Source: DASUPK01 sp963695675 (lineage in GTDB: Bacteria > Actinomycetota > Thermoleophilia > Solirubrobacterales > 70-9). Taken from it: a DNA stretch of 64,000 nucleotides. The notes under the pieces are model-generated. The model saw nothing but the letters and a program-made list of their open reading frames with translations, ran no database searches and was not told the origin of the DNA. Positions 59,785-64,000 of this stretch are shown here, in pieces; position 1 is the first letter of the stretch, and every line of letters begins with the position of its first letter. The stretch is from assembly GCA_963695675.1 (NCBI GenBank), contig CAVOGY010000002.1:248001-312000 (forward strand), read 5' to 3'. The translations under genes and the position numbers were made by a program.

Positions 59785-60747
59785 ATGAATGCGAACGCTC
59801 AGGTCGTCGTGATAGCCCGCGTGCTTCTGCCGGCCGGACTGGAGCCGCTCCGCCAGCGATTCGAGGTCAGGGTTGGGGGCATCGACGCGACGCGCGAGAA
59901 GATCCTGTCGATCGCCCCGCGAGCTACTGCGCTCGTCGCCGACCCGAGCGTCGCGATCGACTCGGAGCTGCTGGACGCGTGCGGCGACGGCCTCCGGGTG
60001 GTAGCCAACTTCGCCGTCGGCTATGACAACGTCGACCTCGACGCGTGCGGGCAGCGAGGGGTGGTCGTGACCAACACCCCTAACGTGCTCAACGAGGCGA
60101 CCGCTGAGCTGGCTATGGCCCTCACTCTCGCCGCGGCTCGCCGGATGAGTGATGCCGAGCGCGACCTCCGCGCCGGGAAGTGGGGGGGCTGGGACCCCAG
60201 CGCGTACCGCGGTATCGAGATCTGGGGCTCAACCGTCGGGGTGATCGGCATGGGGAGGATCGGCTACTGCTACGCGAGGCTCGCCCGTGGTCTTGGCGCG
60301 CAGATCATCTACGCCGGCCCATCGGCAAAGCTGGAGGCTGAGAGCGAGCTCGGCGCCAGTCGGCTGGAGATGCCGGCGCTGCTCGAGGCGGCCGATGTGG
60401 TCAGCGTCCACGCGCCTTCCACCCCGGACACGCGCGGCATGATCGGGGCGCGAGAGCTGGAGCTGATCGGATCAGAGGGAGTGCTGGTCAACACCTCGCG
60501 AGGACCTCTGGTCGACTCCGAGGCAGTCGCCGCTGCGTTGGAGAGCGGCGCCCTGGGTGCCGCCGGGCTGGACGTCTACGAGAACGAGCCAGATGTCTCG
60601 CCGCGGCTGCTCGAGGCACCGCGCTGCGTGCTGCTGCCGCACATCGGCTCGGCGACCGTTCCGGCACGCGACGGCATGGCGCGCGCCGTCGCCGACAATG
60701 TGATCGCGGTGCTGGAGGGGCGGGATCCGCCCAGCCGGGTGGCCTAG
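59785..60747 (+). CDS. D-isomer-specific 2-hydroxyacid dehydrogenase
   Basis: A 320-residue NAD(P)-dependent enzyme like glyoxylate/hydroxypyruvate reductase. Substrate-loop VVANFAVGYDNVDLDAC (about residues 72-88), cofactor loop VGVIGMGRIGYCYARLARGLG (about 152-172), catalytic Arg in VNTSRGPLVDSEAV, Glu in YENEPDVSPRLLE and His in LPHIGSATVPARDGMA are all present. TAGCTT at 59771-59776 ends 8 nt before ATG 59785. Its TAG shares CTAG with the convergent hydroxylase stop. Confidence 0.88.
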   Translation: MNANAQVVVIARVLLPAGLEPLRQRFEVRVGGIDATREKILSIAPRATALVADPSVAIDSELLDACGDGLRVVANFAVGYDNVDLDACGQRGVVVTNTPNVLNEATAELAMALTLAAARRMSDAERDLRAGKWGGWDPSAYRGIEIWGSTVGVIGMGRIGYCYARLARGLGAQIIYAGPSAKLEAESELGASRLEMPALLEAADVVSVHAPSTPDTRGMIGARELELIGSEGVLVNTSRGPLVDSEAVAAALESGALGAAGLDVYENEPDVSPRLLEAPRCVLLPHIGSATVPARDGMARAVADNVIAVLEGRDPPSRVA

Positions 60748-61382
60748 CTGGTGGGCTGGGTCGGCTTTCTGCGGCGCGGCAGGGTCTGAAACACCACGTC
60801 CCACATCGGGGAGGACACCCCGAAGCCATAGCGGTGGTCCTGGAAATGGTGGCGCATGTGCTGCTCGCGGATCTGCTTGCCCAGGTTTGTCTTCGGCGTG
60901 TGGTGATGGACGTGGTAGTGGGTGTAGTCGTAGCCGAGGTAGCCGAAGATGAACCCGGCGAAGGCCGGGAAGGCATGCGGCGTCCCGAAGACGAGGACAT
61001 AGAGCCCGAGGAAGAGGGCGGCGAGCGGAACGCTGACGGCGGGGGGCATGACCAGCCGCATCGCGTCGTTGGGATGGTCGTGGTGGACGCCGTGGATGAT
61101 GAAGTGGAGGCGGTCGCCGCCCCGGAACTTGGGCTCCCAATGGAAGAGGAGCCGATGGAGCCAGTACTCGGTCAGGGTCCAGATGCCCATGCCGACGGCG
61201 AAGAGCAGGATGGTGGTGCCGGCAGCAAGACCCCGGTCGATGCCCAGCCAAACTCCGGCAACCATGACGGGAACGAAGACGATCGCCGGCACCGAGGGGT
61301 GGACGCGCGAGAAAAAGTCGAGGAAGCGGCTCTCGAACATCTGCGGAGAGGCCGAGAGCTCGGCTGTCCGTTCATGCGACAT
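60744..61382 (-). CDS. fatty acid hydroxylase/sterol desaturase family protein
   Basis: A 212-residue integral membrane di-iron hydroxylase. The histidine motifs are HRLLFH (about residues 76-81), HGVHHDHP (about 97-104), HYHVHHH (about 157-163) and HMRHHF (about 176-181), with hydrophobic helices between. It most resembles fatty-acid 2-hydroxylases. ATG 61382 is supported by TAAGAT (complement of 61391-61396) ending 8 nt upstream; earlier in-frame codons are not conserved. It is convergent with the dehydrogenase, sharing 4 bp. Confidence 0.85.
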   Translation of the reverse strand: MSHERTAELSASPQMFESRFLDFFSRVHPSVPAIVFVPVMVAGVWLGIDRGLAAGTTILLFAVGMGIWTLTEYWLHRLLFHWEPKFRGGDRLHFIIHGVHHDHPNDAMRLVMPPAVSVPLAALFLGLYVLVFGTPHAFPAFAGFIFGYLGYDYTHYHVHHHTPKTNLGKQIREQHMRHHFQDHRYGFGVSSPMWDVVFQTLPRRRKPTQPTS

Positions 61383-61534
61383 CGGCGCTGATCTTAGCGA
61401 GAGGCCTTGCAGCCCGGCTGTTTTTCTGGTGCTTGCGAAAGTCGTGACCAGACGGTGAAAGAAGAAGGACGCCATTTGCGGAAACGCGCCTGACGGGCGG
61501 TGTTGCAGGTGCGATGATGGCTGCGGGTCGCGGG

Positions 61535-61573
61535 GCGAAACCCCCCGGGGCCGAAATCGGATCGGGGTTTCGC
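61535..61573 (+). other. nested hairpin in leader of small Cys-rich gene
   Basis: Arms GCGAAACCCC (61535-61544) and GGGGTTTCGC (61564-61573) pair perfectly. Inside the loop CCGA and TCGG form a smaller stem. It lies 43 nt upstream of a TTG start with a good ribosome-binding site. The rest of the 61383-61615 gap shows no other gene. Confidence 0.45.
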
Positions 61574-61615
61574 ACACCCCGGGGAGAAGCGAGACGAAGA
61601 GAGGGGTTGGGCGAC

Positions 61616-61825
61616 TTGGCCGAGGGTCGAGCACGCAGTGCTGCCGTTACCTGCGAGGACTGCTTCTTCGGGCGCCGCGGTCTCTGCGCCCTCGGCCTCG
61701 ATTCCCCTTGCCCCACCTTTCGGCCCGACACGCCCGACGGCCTGGTCCCACCCCGCCAGCCGGCGCTTCTGATGCGTGACCGCAGCAACCGTGACACCGC
61801 GCAGGCAGTCGTGCAGGCGGCGTAA
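61616..61825 (+). CDS. small four-cysteine protein
   Basis: A 69-residue protein started at TTG 61616, with GAGAGGGG at 61599-61606 about 9 nt upstream. The core is CEDCFFGRRGLCALGLDSPCPTFRP, with cysteines spaced C-x2-C-x8-C-x7-C, probably a zinc-binding knuckle, followed by a Pro/Arg-rich stretch. It resembles short conserved actinobacterial proteins with no known role; that is from memory. Longer in-frame starts run through the hairpin upstream. Confidence 0.55.
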   Translation: MAEGRARSAAVTCEDCFFGRRGLCALGLDSPCPTFRPDTPDGLVPPRQPALLMRDRSNRDTAQAVVQAA

Positions 61826-61875
61826 ACGACGATCAAAGCCGTTTAGAGTCCTCGCGGGGCTATGGGACCCTTGCC

Positions 61876-62667
61876 TTGAGAATCACGGTGCTCGGCAAGT
61901 CTCCCTCCTGGCAAGACGCCGGGGGAGCCTGCAGCGGCTACCTGATCGGGACCGACGACACCGATGCCCTGCTCGACTGCGGTAACGGGGTCTTCGGCAA
62001 GCTGCGGGAGAGAATCGACTACACCGAGGTGGACGGGGTGATCATCTCCCACCTCCACGCCGACCACTTCCTCGACCTCGTCCCGTACTCCTACGCGCTG
62101 ACCTACGCGCCCAGGCAGCAGCCAGTACCGGTCCACACCTGGGAGGGGACCGACCACCCCGCCCGTCCCCGGCTGATCGCACCGCCTGGCGCCAGGGAGA
62201 CATTCCGCCGGGTGGTCGGAGCTTGGGGCAACGACGACCTGATTGAGAGCGCCTTTCGGATCGAGGAGTACTCGCCGGGGGACCAGGTCGAAATCGGGGA
62301 CATCCGAGCGAGCTTCCACCCGGTGCCGCACTTCGTCGAGACCTTCGCCGTCCGGATCAGCGCGGACGGAAGCGGCGAGGTGGTCTACGGCGCCGACACC
62401 CGTCCCGGAGACGAGATCGTCGACGCCGCCCGCGGCGCCGACCTGCTGATCATCGAAGGGACCCTTCCCCGCCCGGAGCGCACCGGGATCCGCGGTCACC
62501 TCACACCCGAGGAGGCCGGCGAGCATGCCCGCGAGGCGGGCGCCAAGCGAGTCGTGATCACCCACATCTCGGACGAGCTCGGCGACGAATGGGCCCGCAA
62601 GGAAGCCGAGCGCGGCTTCGGCGGACCTGTCGAGATCGCCCACGAGGGCGCCACCTACGAGGTCTAG
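61876..62667 (+). CDS. MBL-fold metallo-hydrolase (RNase Z-like)
   Basis: A 263-residue metallo-beta-lactamase-fold protein. The metal-binding motif is ISHLHADHFLDL (about residues 57-68: H-x-H-x-D-H), with VPHFVETFAVRI, the bridging Asp in VVYGADTRPGDEIV, and the final His in VVITHISDE. It resembles RNase Z/phosphodiesterase-like MBL proteins, but the substrate is unknown. TTG 61876 is the start; no GTG or ATG fits the N-terminal strand RITVLGKSPSW. Confidence 0.82.
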   Translation: MRITVLGKSPSWQDAGGACSGYLIGTDDTDALLDCGNGVFGKLRERIDYTEVDGVIISHLHADHFLDLVPYSYALTYAPRQQPVPVHTWEGTDHPARPRLIAPPGARETFRRVVGAWGNDDLIESAFRIEEYSPGDQVEIGDIRASFHPVPHFVETFAVRISADGSGEVVYGADTRPGDEIVDAARGADLLIIEGTLPRPERTGIRGHLTPEEAGEHAREAGAKRVVITHISDELGDEWARKEAERGFGGPVEIAHEGATYEV

Positions 62668-62754
62668 CGGCAGCCAGGCCGCTTCACCGGTTATGTGGGG
62701 CGGCCGCTTGCTGCCGCGATCTGGGGGCGAAGCCGGCCCATTACTCTTTCTGAC

Positions 62755-63210
62755 ATGACCCGCCGGCGCGATCCATTCGCAGACTTTGGTCGGATGCAGC
62801 GGGAGATGGACGAGCTGCTCGGCGATTTCTGGGATCAGGCCGGGAACCGCCAGCGCCGCCAGGTGGCCGCGTTCGTCCCGCGCGTGGACCTGTACTACTG
62901 CGGCGAGAATGGCCCTGAGAAGGCGATCGTCAAGGTGGAGCTGCCCGGGATCGAGCTCGACGCGGTCCACCTCGAGGTACGCGGCCGGGCCCTGGTGATC
63001 AGCGGCGAGCGGCCCGTCCGCGAGACGGAGGGACGCACGTACCAGCAGGTCGAGCTTCCGTCCGGACCATTCCGGCGCATCGTGGAGCTCTCCGTGGACG
63101 TCAGCCCCGAGGAAGCGCAGGCCACCTACGAGGACGGGATCCTCAGGGTCGAGCTGCCGATCCGCGTGCCGGATGCCGCCCGCCAGGTCCCGATCGAGCG
63201 CGCCGAGTAG
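62755..63210 (+). CDS. hsp20: small heat shock protein, Hsp20/alpha-crystallin
   Basis: A 151-residue holdase chaperone. The N-terminal region has DPFADFGRMQREMDELLGDFW. The alpha-crystallin domain (about residues 42-135) includes FVPRVDLYY, VKVELPGIELDAVHLEVRGRALVISGER, SGPFRRIVELSVDVSPEEAQATYEDGILRVELP, and the C-terminal tail has the I-x-V-like RQVPIE. TACTCT at 62742-62747 ends 7 nt before ATG 62755. It is followed by lon after 32 bp. Confidence 0.93.
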   Translation: MTRRRDPFADFGRMQREMDELLGDFWDQAGNRQRRQVAAFVPRVDLYYCGENGPEKAIVKVELPGIELDAVHLEVRGRALVISGERPVRETEGRTYQQVELPSGPFRRIVELSVDVSPEEAQATYEDGILRVELPIRVPDAARQVPIERAE

Positions 63211-63242
63211 GGGACGGGGCGCACGAGGAAGGCGTACTGACA

Positions 63243-64000
63243 ATGGCCGATGTCGAGACTCCGCAGCTCGAGGTGGTGGAGATCCCCGACGTCGAGGAGG
63301 CGGCTCGGAGCACGGAGCCACTACCCGATGCCCTCCCGATCCTCCCCCTGAGGGAGACCGTCACCTATCCGGACACGCTCACCCCGCTCGCGGTGGGGCA
63401 GGAGCGCTCCATCAAGCTGGTCAACGACGTCCTCTCCGACAACCGGCTGCTGGCGATGGTCGCATCCAGGGACCCGGAGAACGACACGCCCGGTCCGGAT
63501 GACCTCTACGGCGTCGGCGTGGCCGGAACCGTCGCACGGATGATGAAGATCCCCGACGGCACCCTGCGGATCCTGGTCCAGGGCTCGGAGCGCATCCGCA
63601 TCCTCGAGTACGTCACCGAGCAGCCGTACCTCGTCGCGCGGATCGAGCCGATGCCGGACGTGCTCGAAGAGTCCACCGAGCTCGAGGCCCTCACCCGCAA
63701 CGTGCAGGGCACTTTCACCCAGATCATCGAGGCGATTCCCTACCTGCCCGAGGAGCTCCAGCTCGCCGTCGCCAACCTCGATGACCCCTCCGCCCTCTCC
63801 CATCTGATCGCCGGGGCGCTTCGCATCTCCACCGAGGAGAAGCAGGAGCTGCTCGAGACCGTGGACGTGACCAAGCGGCTGCGGCGCCTGTCCGAGATCC
63901 TCACCCGCGAGCTCGAGGTGGTCCAACTCGGCTCGAAGATCCAATCCCAGGTCGAGTCCGAGATCGACAAGGGCCAGCGCGAGTACTTCCTGCGCCAGCA
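63243..64000 (+). CDS. lon: ATP-dependent Lon protease, N-terminal part (cut by window edge)
   Basis: About 252 residues are visible; the ATPase and protease domains lie past the edge. The substrate-binding N-terminal domain is clear: LPDALPILPLRETVTYPDTLTPLAVGQERSIKLV, then GTVARMMKIPDGTLRILVQGSERIRI, and the coiled-coil region VTKRLRRLSEILTRELEVVQLGSKIQSQVESEIDKGQREYFLRQQ. Degrades misfolded and regulatory proteins. It follows hsp20 by 32 bp, so a joint stress operon is likely. Confidence 0.93.
   Translation, partial: MADVETPQLEVVEIPDVEEAARSTEPLPDALPILPLRETVTYPDTLTPLAVGQERSIKLVNDVLSDNRLLAMVASRDPENDTPGPDDLYGVGVAGTVARMMKIPDGTLRILVQGSERIRILEYVTEQPYLVARIEPMPDVLEESTELEALTRNVQGTFTQIIEAIPYLPEELQLAVANLDDPSALSHLIAGALRISTEEKQELLETVDVTKRLRRLSEILTRELEVVQLGSKIQSQVESEIDKGQREYFLRQ

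Overview
The window is GC-rich and densely packed, with alternating short operons and many overlapping stop/start codons. Gene content points to a high-GC actinobacterium, most likely class Thermoleophilia (Solirubrobacterales-like). This is inferred from a three-gene type-E succinate dehydrogenase (sdhA-sdhB-sdhE with no cytochrome b anchor), several MMPL transporters, DUF2277 and DUF6458 proteins, a GT4 trehalose synthase and a large SRP RNA with an Alu domain. No phage, CRISPR array or intact insertion sequence was seen.

Left part (1-23.7 kb): partial pncB and a phosphotriesterase-like lactonase; a quinol nitric-oxide reductase (norB, one frameshift) coupled to a membrane protein with a transposase-like zinc ribbon; two serine tRNAs; a MFS-cyclic nucleotide fusion; a sugar kinase whose end overlaps an ATP-dependent DNA ligase; a PiT/PhoU phosphate pair; SDR, Zn-alcohol dehydrogenase, GST and YqgE genes; an MMPL exporter; trehalose synthase; an ECF sigma/zinc anti-sigma pair; and divergent membrane-anchored beta-propeller and kelch proteins.

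Middle (23.7-48 kb): a 2.6-kb segment bounded by a perfect 37-bp repeat of the 3' half of tRNA-Val(CAC), which looks like a tRNA-integrated mini-island. Then follow an MMPL exporter, pdxH, an ECF42-like sigma with its DGPF partner, a UGT-like glycosyltransferase, SRP RNA, the dnaX-ybaB-recR replication/repair operon, a PadR regulator with a perfect operator next to a twice-frameshifted MMPL gene, lysC-asd for aspartate-family amino acids, a Na+/H+ antiporter and the sdhABE operon.

Right part (48-64 kb): site-2 protease, M28 peptidase, AidB-like acyl-CoA dehydrogenase with its TetR regulator, a cyclic-nucleotide-binding protein facing a class III cyclase/AAA/TPR protein, icd and mdh (TCA cycle, matching sdh), a 2-hydroxyacid dehydrogenase, a fatty-acid hydroxylase, a metallo-hydrolase, and an hsp20-lon stress operon cut by the window edge.

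Three sequence-level patterns run through the window. (1) At least 29 genes have a TAnnnT hexamer ending 6-11 nt before the start codon, which indicates widespread leaderless transcription; it also helps choose starts. (2) Five copies of a short palindromic repeat sit at gene ends or in intergenic gaps. (3) Several otherwise well-conserved genes (norB, one MMPL, sdhE) carry single-base indels, which may be assembly errors or real decay.
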